A DNA stretch of 64,000 nucleotides, taken from NCBI GenBank assembly GCA_949126835.1, contig OX421506.1, positions 15,162,284 through 15,226,283 on the forward strand, in the 5' to 3' direction. The position numbers and the translations under genes are program-made. The DNA is from Anisus vortex. Lineage: Eukaryota > Mollusca > Gastropoda > Planorbidae. How positions within the stretch are numbered: the stretch's first letter is position 1; the number at the start of each line of letters is the position of its first letter. Under the pieces are notes generated by a model. That model made no database searches and was not told the origin of the DNA. It saw only the letters and a list, made by a program, of their open reading frames with translations. Positions 11,486 to 21,800 of this stretch are shown piece after piece.

Positions 11486-11654
11486 GAAGATGCATACTCT
11501 AGAATTCTAGAATTGATTTAACTAATGTTAAGTGCCAGTTATAATTATATTTTGTTAAATGTGCTAAAACAAGTTCTTTTAATTCAGCTAACAAAATAAA
11601 ATGAACAAGATCAACATATACCAGGGTTTCACATGGCATTGCCTTTTTAAGTCG

Positions 11655-12265
11655 CATTACTGGGTATTTCCCGCTTGGATTACTGCAATTCGCTCTTGGC
11701 TGGCCTCTCGACCTCCTCCCTTCAGGGCCTCCAACGTGTTCAGAACTGTGCTGCCCGACTGGTCCTTAAGAAGAAGAATTCGACGCATACTACTCCTCTG
11801 CTCCGATCTCTGCACTGGCTACCCATTAACCACCGGATCTCATATAAGCTGGCGTCTCTATGTTACAAGTGCCTGAATGACTCTGCCCCCGACTACCTTC
11901 GCTCCTGTCTCGAGCTCTATACATAATCCCGTCCACTCCGCTCGGCTTCTGATATGCTAACTCTTCAGATCCCTCGTGTGAAACTGGTGTCCGCTGCCGA
12001 ACGGGCATTCTCATACGTGGGCCCGTCCGCATAAAATGCCCTCCTACTACAACTTCGACAGTGCCCTAGCCTTGACACTTTCAGAAGCCAGCTGAAGACC
12101 TACCAATTCAATAAACAGTTTATTATTTTACTATTTTATTATTTCTCATTTATACATTTTTGTCTTTTATTTGTTGTCTGTAGTATGTCTGTAACTGTTG
12201 ACAGCGCTTAGAACTGTTTCAAACGGGATATACGCTAAACAAGTCTTATTATTATTATTATTATT
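11655..12265 (+). mobile_element. CR1/L2-like LINE 3' end
   Basis: The frame at about 11655-11926 reads SRLDYCNSLLAG (crossing the present frame), then RVQNCAARLVL, LLRSLHWLPINHRI and CLNDSAPDYL. This is the conserved RT C-terminus of CR1/L2/Rex1-type LINEs, also seen at 63170-63640. The frame continues with breaks through TLRIPRVK-, AERAFSY- and WNALLLQLR-like stretches. It ends in a 3' UTR with ttgacagcgcttagaactg and an (att)n tail at 12247-12264. It is a 5'-truncated, dead copy from a different subfamily than the element at the right end of the window. Confidence 0.85.
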
Positions 12266-13990
12266 TTATAAACCCATTATATATATAATCTAAGGACCTG
12301 TAAAGAAATTCTGTTAAAACGTGATGTATTGAATGGACAAGTAAAGAAATGCTGTTACATTGAATTGACTTAGACCAAATGCCTCTAAAGAAATTACAGT
12401 ATAAAAAAACTTTTCATATTTGTGTTCATTTAAAAGTGAAATTGTAAGGCTTACAAATAAAAGGAAGTGATGTTTTTAGTGTTATATTATAATTTTGGAC
12501 ACTTTCAGTGTATATATAAAGTTATCTTATCATAACATTCTGCATTTATAACATTAATCCGCTTTGGGTGATAGGATTCTAAGTTCTAAATAAATGACGG
12601 AGAAAAGAAGGATACTTTCTTTGGAGAACTATATCAAAGGGGACATAATATCCATGTAAAAGTTACAGGGATTTTATCAATGCTACTGCTTGCACTACAT
12701 TTTGTAAAAGCGTAGGAATACTAAAGCGTGCGAATACATTTGAAATCATCGCGCTTTGAGACGTGCCGATCCCAGACCTGAATGGATGCATTATATATGC
12801 AAGACTCTCACGATTCGGTCCGAACCGCTTGAATCCCGACGGCGGCTGGAGGGATTTATCCAAAGGATTAGACCGGATCTGCCTTTGATTTAAGCGTACT
12901 ATCGAACCGAATAACCGATTCCCATCGTGCCTGGGAGATTGAGCTATTTCCTGTGTGTTAGTATTTTGTATGTTACAATTTCAAGTGTAATAAACGGGAT
13001 ATCTGGAGTCCTTATTGTTGTAGTTAAAAAAAAAAGAAATGATTGCTTCAAAATCTAAATAATCAAAACTGATGACGTAATAACATTACTTTTCTTTTAG
13101 TGATTACATAATCTCTAAGACAAAATAAGAAGTGACGTTGTTATATAAAATATGAGGGTTTTTTTTAGTCTTTGATTCTACGCAATATCGAATTGCAAAA
13201 AAAGATATATTAAATAGCATGTTTTGTGTGAAGCCTTGCAAAGAAAATCACAGCTTTAAAATAAGACCTTTAAGATATAAATAGTAGGCCTATGTCAGCT
13301 TGAAATTTCTATTACGTAAGAGATGCCATATAAATAGCAGACTGCAAGAGAAAGTGCAAGTCACCTGATATAATACCTTGACGTATTTCATTTGAAGTAA
13401 AAGAAAAATCATTGAAAGACGAGGATTATGCCTGAGGCAAATATCGGTGTAGGATTAACAATTTAATCTCCACTAAATCTTAAATCTTGTTATTGACGTT
13501 AGCTAAGTTGTTTTTTTTTCTTTCAATTCTGATAATGTTTTAAATTCCCAATTAAATTTTTCGAATATCTGTTTATCTTGTACTTGAAGTTATAAAACAT
13601 TTTTAAGTATGTAATTATAACCAATAGTACATAAATGCTTTTTTTTTTGAAGTTATGGTTCAATTTTTTTCTTAAAATTACTTTGTATTTTAAAACACTA
13701 AAATTAAAATTAAATTAAACTATCGATAAAAAAAAATAACTTAATAGATACATAGGGCCCTACAGTTGGAATATTTACAAATAATATTGAGAATGTGCGT
13801 TCAGGTGCATTCAATAGAAATTTACCTATTCATAGCATAAGGTGAAAGGGGAAAAAAAATAAATTAAAAACTGATTTTGTGTAGGGGGCGGGGGTGTGGC
13901 TGATGATTTGAAAGAATGTGTTGCAACGATATTAACGTCCATGTGCCAAGTTTCAGATTAATAGGATGACGGGAAGTGTTCCAATCGGCA
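12266..13990. other. AT-rich DNA, no gene recognised
   Basis: No exon, RNA gene or known transposon recognised. A GC-richer patch at about 12690-12960 (gccgatcccagacctgaatg, ggcggctggagggattt) stands out from its surroundings but has no motif I can name. Confidence 0.45.
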
Positions 13991-14056
13991 TTTGGAATGT
14001 CGCGTCGCCGGTTGCCAGCTAGCCGGAAAGTTTTACGAAGGGTGCAAAAAAAAATT

Positions 14057-14669
14057 AGGTATGATAGTTCTAACTGTAGGTATGATAGTTCTAACTGTAG
14101 GTATGATAGTTCTTAGTGTAGGTCTGATAGTTCTTACTGTAGGTATGATAATTCTAACTGTAGGTATGATAGTTCTAACTGTAGGTATGATAGTTTTAAC
14201 TGTAGGCATGATAGTTCTAACTGTAGGTATGATAGTTCTTACTGTAGGTATGATAGTTCTTACTGTAGGTCTGATAGTTCTTACTGTAGGTATGATAGTT
14301 CTAACTGTAGGTATGATAGTTCTTACTGTAGGTATGATAGTTCTTACTGTAGGTCTGATAGTTCTTACTGTAGGTATGATAGTTCTTACTGTAGGTATGA
14401 TAGTTCTTACTGTAGGTATGATAAATCTAACTGTAGGTATGATAATTATAACTGTAGGTATGATAGTTCTTACTGTAGGTATGATAATTATAACTGTAGG
14501 TATGATAGTTCTAACTGTAGGTATGATAGTTCTAACTGTAGGTATGATAATTATAACTGTAGTTATGATAGTTCTAACTGTAGGTATGATAGTTCTAACT
14601 GTAGGTATGATAATTATAACTGTAGGTATGATAGTTCTAACTGTAGTTATGATAGTTCTAACTGTAGGA
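14057..14669. repeat. Minisatellite, 21-bp unit, about 29 copies
   Basis: Head-to-tail copies of aggtatgatagttctaactgt (positions 14057 onward) with variants (tctgatag, cttactgt, ataattataact). Because the period is a multiple of three and the unit has no stop in several frames, it yields long artificial open frames on both strands (13992-14789 plus, 14033-14686 minus) with heptapeptide repeats. These are not genes. Confidence 0.95.
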
Positions 14670-14789
14670 TTACATTTATTATTCAATAAGAAATGTCTTT
14701 TTATCGTACTTGTTCTTCAGATGTCAGAAATGCTGTTGTATAATATTTCTGCATTGAAAATAATTAATATAGATAAACCTCGGTTTTAG

Positions 14790-15774
14790 GGTGATAATCT
14801 GTAAGAGAACAATTGACTTTTTTTTAAATATGAATCAATGTCAATTCGATTATTCGTTCTCGATGGTTTAAAATACATTTTTTATCTATTAATTTTTTGA
14901 TAGTAGATATATATCTTGGGGCACAATGGCCAAGCGGCAGCGCGTTCCCACAATAAGGACTAGGTATCTTGGTACTATCTTGGGTCATAGCCTTACTTGG
15001 TGTTTGAGCACAAAGAACAGCTTGGAACTTGATGGAAACTGAGGTAATCCACAAAAAACCGCGATACATCTTTCTTGTTGGGACACGACGAAAACCGAAG
15101 ATCCACCAAAAAAAAAACAAACGAGATACACTTTTCTTTGTTGCGGACGCGACGATAGCCGAAGATCCACGAAAAAAAAAAAACGAGATACACTTTTCTT
15201 TGTTGCGGACGCGACGATAGCCGAAGCTTGACTGTTATTGTCTTGAAATATTTTTTTCTCGCAGTAAACTCTGGACCACAAAATAATATTACTTCAGTTA
15301 GACATGCGAATTTTCCCCTTTTTTATGTTTGTTTCCTTAATGTTATTTTTTTTTTAATTGTCTATAATTTTCAATTCACATAATGTCAATAACTTTCGGA
15401 AAAGGGAGGGGGAAATGTTCATAGCTCTGGTCATAATGTCACTTTATTAGTTATCTGTTGTTGACAGCTGTTAGGATTATTAAGCCCCAATCCGCGAGAC
15501 ATTTATCCGACATTTCATTTCTTTTGTCCGGAGGTAGTTATCAATAACATAATGAATTTTTTCGAAGGAAAATCCCTCATTTCTTGTCTTTAAATTTGAT
15601 GATTAAATTTCTTCTGGATGAGAGCAAACTCGTACAAATTCTCATATACTGACACTGACATATATATATTAAAAAAAAGGGCCCTATGACCAATACGCAT
15701 GATTAAAATAGTTAATTCATTTTAAAACCAAACTCATTCTTAAATTACTATTATATCATGTACAGATCGTATCT
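14790..15774. other. Repeat-poor DNA with small elements
   Basis: Contains a decayed SINE head at about 14918-14965 (ggggcacaatggccaagcgg) and three partial copies of a roughly 57-60 bp unit at about 15060-15226 (cgagatacacttttctttgt, ggacgcgacgatagccgaag, with an A-run). Otherwise I see nothing. Confidence 0.55.
15060..15226. repeat. Three-copy tandem repeat, about 58-bp unit
   Basis: Copies share cgacgatagccgaag and cgagatacacttttctttgt separated by an A-rich spacer. The first copy is the most diverged (cgacgaaaaccgaag). Open frames over it are by-products. Confidence 0.8.
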
Positions 15775-16045
15775 TATACATTGCAGACGCTCCTTCTATG
15801 AAGAAGAATATTGCGTCCTACTCTCATCCGTGGTCCGAGTCTAGTCTTGCGTTTTTTATTAAGGTCTTAAATGATGTTAAGTTATTGGTTTTCCTTGTTA
15901 GTTCAGGCAACCCATACCATGCCCGAATGCCATTCGGGACGAAAGAGTACTTATATGCATTTGTTCTCGCATAAAGGATAAGGAAAGTGTTTTTGTCTTT
16001 ATGTTTATCTAAGCTTTGCAACAAGTTGTTATTGGGTTGTATTTA
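15775..16045 (-). mobile_element. LINE 3'-end fragment with RT C-terminus
   Basis: The minus strand (15824-16024) encodes NGIRAWYGLPELTRK followed by LTSFKTLI, the usual C-terminal tail of a LINE reverse transcriptase, then a 3' UTR ending near ttctatagaaggagcgtctg in the family consensus. It is the best-preserved coding tail of this dispersed family in the window. The copy is 5'-truncated. Confidence 0.75.
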
Positions 16046-16239
16046 TAAATCAACAAGAGAAAAAAAACAACACTGTTTTACTTAGGACAAAACTAATAAT
16101 AATAATAATATAATGTTCCGATAATTGGTATTGCCATGCAGCTTTCGTTATTTGGATTATATTTAAAATATAGTAATCATATTATTTTACTTGTCTCTTT
16201 CCATCTTGTTTTCTGGCATAAGAGGTCCACAAGACGTGT

Positions 16240-16575
16240 GTTGAATCATAGAGTATAATAAGATGGACGGCTTGCACTATTTTTAGAGCTTATATGTTCT
16301 TTTTCCGTGCGCATCAAAAAACGGTTACTTAAATGACTTCAATGCTCCTACGTTCTCCTAAATGTTTTCGCTGTATGCCACTTTCGATTGTTAATTTTTC
16401 ATTGAGAAAATCATAGCGATGAAATAAAAACGTAAGCGCACAGTAGAACAGGGAATCGGGAAATTTCGAAAAGAAGTCTTTGGACTCAGCATATATAGCA
16501 GAAATATTAAAGCAAACGGTCCATGTGTATTATAGTCTATGGTTGAATCACAGAGTAGTCTATAGGGCCTATTGT
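16240..16575. mobile_element. MITE-like repeat, family A
   Basis: Ends atagagtataataagatgga (about 16250) and ccatgtgtattatagtctat (about 16518-16540) are near inverted repeats, and the interior contains attgagaaaatcatagcgat and cagggaatcggga. Related sequence occurs at 33,995-34,205 and, inverted, in intron 4 of the receptor gene (about 48018-48311). It is probably a nonautonomous DNA transposon. The exact ends and target duplication are not resolved. Confidence 0.55.
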
Positions 16576-16899
16576 AATTAATTCTAACAATAAAAATATT
16601 TCTTCCATTTTCTAGCAAATGTGTTTTTATTTTATTTAAATCAAATCTCATTCTTTTGCTTTGTTCAGTCTATGTCTGCACCCTGCACCATTTCTAAAAC
16701 TTTTTTGTTACATTTTTGGAGCTTTTGAAAATTCATGTTGAAGATTCTAAAAAAGTCTATGAAGGTTATTCGCTGTGATCATTTAATCCATACATACACT
16801 TCACCGCCCCATGAGAAACGGCTCAGATTTTACTTCATGATCGAGACGTGATGTTTTACCACTTGATTTGATAGACTCTTTTAGATATAAGATATATGT

Positions 16900-17574
16900 T
16901 GTTACGTCCACAATCCCCTTGTGGCCAGAGCTGTGTAGATCTTGCTGATAATTCTCGTTAGTCCTAGGGGAGACTTTAATTATTAGTATTTATGTTTCAG
17001 TATTACACGAACTCTTCTTATAGTCCTGGGCACAAATTCAGTATTTGTATTCCAACATTTCCTTTCTTGTAAATTATGGTAGTAGATAAATCTTATAGTA
17101 ATGTATACAACACAATAGGATAGTAACTTGACAAAGAAGCTTCAGTGTAACTGTTGTTGATAGTTTATTTCAGGTGGTATGTTCAATATATACAATATAT
17201 CTATTATGTACAGTTAGAATAAAATAGTGCAAACACAAACGTTCTCAAAAGAACATATTTTGAAACTCTCTGTCTTTCAGACAAAACAAATCATTAAATA
17301 CTATCCGAGTGGTGCAAGGGACAGACCCACTACCAGTAGGGGTGAAAATCATGGTAACATTACAAAACTCATAACAAAACGATATGAACTTCCCCTATTA
17401 AATAATGAGTCGTTCCCAGACTCTGAGAATTTGAGATCAACACAGAATCCCAGCATTACCTAGAACCTTTCGTTTTCCTACTAAACGTCCTAATATCGCG
17501 TGTAGTAAGAAAAGAGAGAGAGAGGAGAATAAACATTGCGTGTTCCAATTCTTGGAAAAACAATATACATGACA
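16900..17574 (-). repeat. 3' LTR (675 bp)
   Basis: On the plus strand it runs TGTTACG...ATGACA; in element orientation it is TGTCAT...GTAACA, with canonical TG/CA ends. The inner end follows a G-rich polypurine tract at about 17575-17590. Positions 16900-17306 are shared with the 5' LTR; 17307-17574 (outer U3) are present only here. Small open frames inside it (17227-17736 region) are not genes. Confidence 0.85.
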
Positions 17575-17590
17575 CGCCCCCACCCAATGA
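17575..17590 (-). other. Polypurine tract of the LTR element
   Basis: In element orientation this is cattgggtgggggcg immediately before the TG that opens the 3' LTR, the expected site for plus-strand DNA priming. It is purine-rich but not perfect (one t and one c inside). Confidence 0.6.
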
Positions 17591-18817
17591 AAGAAATAAT
17601 GTACCATAATTACCCAAGTAATACTCAACATGGTACATTTTTCGTACTTAACACTATCGTTTTAATAACCAACAATCAATGGAAGATTATTAGACAATTT
17701 AAGCAAACATGGCTCACTGGCACAACTAAATTATAAAAAGTGTCACTACCCAATGGTAATTGTGATTATAACGTGATGGACAAATATTTCCCCGTTAATA
17801 TTAATATTAACTAATGTCTCAACAAGTACAAATAATTCAAAAATATTCTAGTCATTCTTATTTTAACTATGTACAGTTGTGTGGATTTCCACCAAAAATT
17901 AGCAAAAAGTCTTTATCTATTTAAACAAATATAACATTGCTCAAACTCTGTCAATTTTCAACAGTTTACTTCTAATATACAAACCAAAAGATAAGTAATA
18001 CGTAACTCGAATCAAACTATAGGTTACTTCCCCTTTAAATTACAGTGTCAACTTGACATTAACATGGTTCATACCTAAGATGATGATACTTCCCCTTTTC
18101 TCAAATATGAGGAGAAAATACGCTCTAGTTACGATTACTACAGTAATCTCAATATTAAAATGTAATCCACTATTATGCGTTTTTGGCAAATTTGAAAGTT
18201 TAATATAAAAGTTTGTTCAGGGTTGAATGAGTGTACACCTTTAGGTACCTTTGTTTCCCTCCATTCCCGGATATATGGAATATATAACAACCTATATACA
18301 ACATAGTGAATATCCACTAGTTTTTCCCATTCTATTACCATGATATAACAATTTAGCAATAGATTTCCAATATTATCTATTAATTTATACCAATTAAGAT
18401 TACATCTCTTTCTAAGATAAAAATTGTACATATTATTATTTAGTTCCATTCATTAACTAAAATAAAACAAGATAATAAATCAACTAGCTCAAAGTTTTCC
18501 CACTTAATTGCATGTGATGACAATTACTTTTATCCATCCATATCAAGTAAATACGTGCATATTATATATTTATTGCATCATGCATCAACATTTAAATGGA
18601 ATTTCTTTTCCATAATCAAATGAATTTAAAATATATCAGAACATCAATATTATACATGATTATAAGAATTATTAATACTTTCAAAAGACTTGACTTCTGT
18701 ATGATACAAGTATTCTATAGGTATTCCATAATCAAAATTCAAACGAATGATAGGTTATCATGACACATTCTTAATGAATAAGTGAGATGATCTGAAAAAG
18801 AAGTATGGGTTATTCAG
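17591..18817 (-). other. 3' untranslated region of the LTR element
   Basis: About 1.2 kb lies between the gag-pol stop and the polypurine tract. It is AT-rich, with no open frame resembling env or an accessory gene. A 103-codon reverse frame at 18138-18449 has no recognisable content. Confidence 0.6.
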
Positions 18818-21800
18818 TCAATCATGTAGCACCCGAGATAGAGTATCAGCTGTGACGTTGTCCCTACCCCTCAGGTGTTTTATGTTTAAGTCATAGGCTT
18901 GGAGGAATAAGCTCCATCTAACAAGCCTCTGGTTTTGCTTGACCCTGGAGAGAAAAGTCAGAGGGTTGTGGTCGGTCAGTATTTCTATCGGGCACCCAGA
19001 GCTGTTTACATAGAAATCAAACTGTTTTAACGCTAGGATCAACCCTAAAAGTTCCTTCTCACTTGTATTATAATTACGTTCATGGATATTGAATTTCTGT
19101 GAGTGGTAGCACACCGGGTGCTCCTCTCCGTGGTCATCCTGCTGAGTCAGCACCGCTCCCATCCCAGTATCGCACGCGTCTACTGCAATTTTAAAGGGTC
19201 TATCAAAACGCGGGGTCACCAAAATAGGTGCCCTGGATAATCTTAACTTCAACTCATCAAACGCCTTTTGGCACTTGTCAGACCAAACAAAGCGATTGTT
19301 CTTCTTTAGTAGGTCAGTTAAGGGGCAAGCTACCGTAGAAAAGTCCTGGCAAAACTTACGATAATACCCGGCCATTCCAAGGTAACTACGGAGTTGTTTC
19401 CTTGTCTGTGGCACTGGGACATTCTGAATAGCTTCTATTTTAGCATTTACTGGTTTAACCTTTCCACCACCCACTACATGTCCAAGATACTCGATAGTGG
19501 CATGTCCAAACTGACTCTTAGCCAGGTTTATTGTCAAATTGGCGTTATTCAGTCGTTCAAACAAGTGTCGTAGTTGACTGACATGTGTCTTGAAATCTGT
19601 ACTATACACCACTATGTCGTCGAGGTAGGCATTACACTGGAAGATACCGCGAGTGAGGGTGTTTATAAGCCTTTGAAACGTCGCAGGGGCATTACGGAGT
19701 CCGAATGGCATGACCTTATACCTGTAAAGTCCGTCAGGTGTCACAAAGGCGGATACTTCCTGTGCCCGTGGCGTCAAAGGAATCTGAAAGTACGCGGAGA
19801 GAAGATCAATTGTTGTCACATACGTCGCATCACCTATCTTATCAATGAGGTCATCAATACGAGGAATGGGATACGAGTCAGTCTTTGTCAAATTATTTAA
19901 TTTCCTAAAGTCTGTACAAAACCGCAATGTGTTGTCGGCTTTTGGTACCAACACACAGGGTGAAGACCATTCGCTATCACATTCTTCCACTATGTCATTT
20001 TCTAACATATACTTCACCTCTGCTCTAATATGTTCAAGTCTGATGGGGTTAACTCTATATGGATGCTGTTTAATTGGCCTGGCACCCTCAGTTAATACTA
20101 CATCGTGTTCTATTAGATGTGTCCTCCTGGGAACATCTGTAAACAGTGACTTATATTCATGTACCAGCTCAATAATCTTCTCCTTATCTTCTACCGGAAG
20201 ATGTTCTAGCCTTGTATCTAAACTCTTAAGGGCATCTGTATTATTAAGTTTACTTTCTGCAAACTTATATTCTATCCTAGATAAATCCGTCGGGACTCTA
20301 GCTAACGAAATCATGGGGACCTCCCGTGGTTTACTCTTTTCCCTGGAAACATAGGGCTTAAGTAAATTAATATGGCATACCCTCTGTTTTTGTCTCCGGT
20401 CAGGAGTCTTTATCAAATAATTGACCTCGCCAAGCTTTGACTCTATCTCATAGGGTCCACTAAACTTTGCACTTAAAGGCTGATTTTGCAAAGGTAGAAA
20501 CACAAGAACTTTGTCACCTGGTGCAAAAGTTCTAGCTGTAGCTTTACGGTCATAGTTCTGTCTCATACGCTCCTGCATCTGTGGAAAATGAATCTTCACA
20601 TGGTTAAAAGCATGATAAAGCCTATTTTTAAATTTATCTACATATGACAAAAGTCCAATCGGTTCACTGTCCGTTAGCCAAGTTTCATGTAGAAGTTTCA
20701 ACGGACCTCTGACTGAGTGTCCATACACAAGTTCGAATGGGCTAAACCCCAGGGATTCCTGAGTGGCCTCCCTTGCAGCGAACAGTACATAAGGCACACC
20801 CTTATCCCAGTCTTTCTCGTTTTCATAACAGTACTTTTTAAGCATCGATTTTAATGTCTGATGAAACCTTTCCAGAGCTCCCTGGCTCTCAGGATGATAG
20901 GCACTTGATAGCCTATGGCTTATCCCTAATTGTTCCATGACTTGTTTGAAAATGTTCGAAGTAAAGTTAGTCCCCTGGTCGGACTGTACTGTCTTCGGTA
21001 GGCCATAACGTGTGAAGAAATTTGTCAGGGCGTCTACCACCTTCACTGTTGTTATGTTCCGCAACGGAATGGCTTCCGGGAAGCGAGTGGATGAACACAT
21101 GACTGTGAGCAGGTATTGAAAACCGGCTTTTGTTTTCGGCAACGGGCCCACGCAATCAATGAGTATATGACTGAATGGTTCGTCGAACGCTGGTATCGGC
21201 TGGAGTGGAGCGACAGGAATTCGTTGGTTAGGACGTCCTACCATTTGGCATACGTGGCAAGTCTTGCAGTATTGTTCGACATCTCTTCTCAGTCCTGGCC
21301 AGTAGAAGTAAGGGAGGATACGGTGGTGCGTTTTCCGGACTCCCATGTGACCAGCGAAAGGAAGATCATGCGCCATACGCAGTATATCTTGACGATAGCA
21401 CTTAGGTATTACAATCTGGTGAATACTGTCCCACTCGTTTGTACCTGAGTTGAGCGGTTTCGACTTTCTCATCAATACTTCATCTTTCATGTAGAAACAT
21501 TCCGCCATTGCATCTGCAGTCTTTTCGTCAACAGCTTTCATTCTGAGTTGCATTATTACTTCGTCATTCAATTGTTCTTTCACCAATTTCTGCTTTGGTG
21601 ACAAAATGTTATCGTTCTCTGTTGCATCACCAGTTGTTAGTTCAGCAAAGAACGTAGCACTTAAATCGATGTCAGGTGTTTCTGTTATCACTGTTTCATT
21701 CGCATGTGTGTCTTCAGAACAGACAAACACATCTTTCGTTGCACTACACGGCGTAGCAGGAGTCTTTACCGACTTCTTTTTCTGCATTGCTCTTGTCAGT

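Noticed and set aside
13992..14789. 265-codon plus and 217-codon minus frames
   Set aside because: Both come from a 21-bp minisatellite whose period is divisible by three; no non-repeat coding content.
19845..20354. Plus-strand frames inside the gag-pol region (also 21606-22190, 21116-21448)
   Set aside because: Shadows of the minus-strand polyprotein; their content is explained by the opposite strand.
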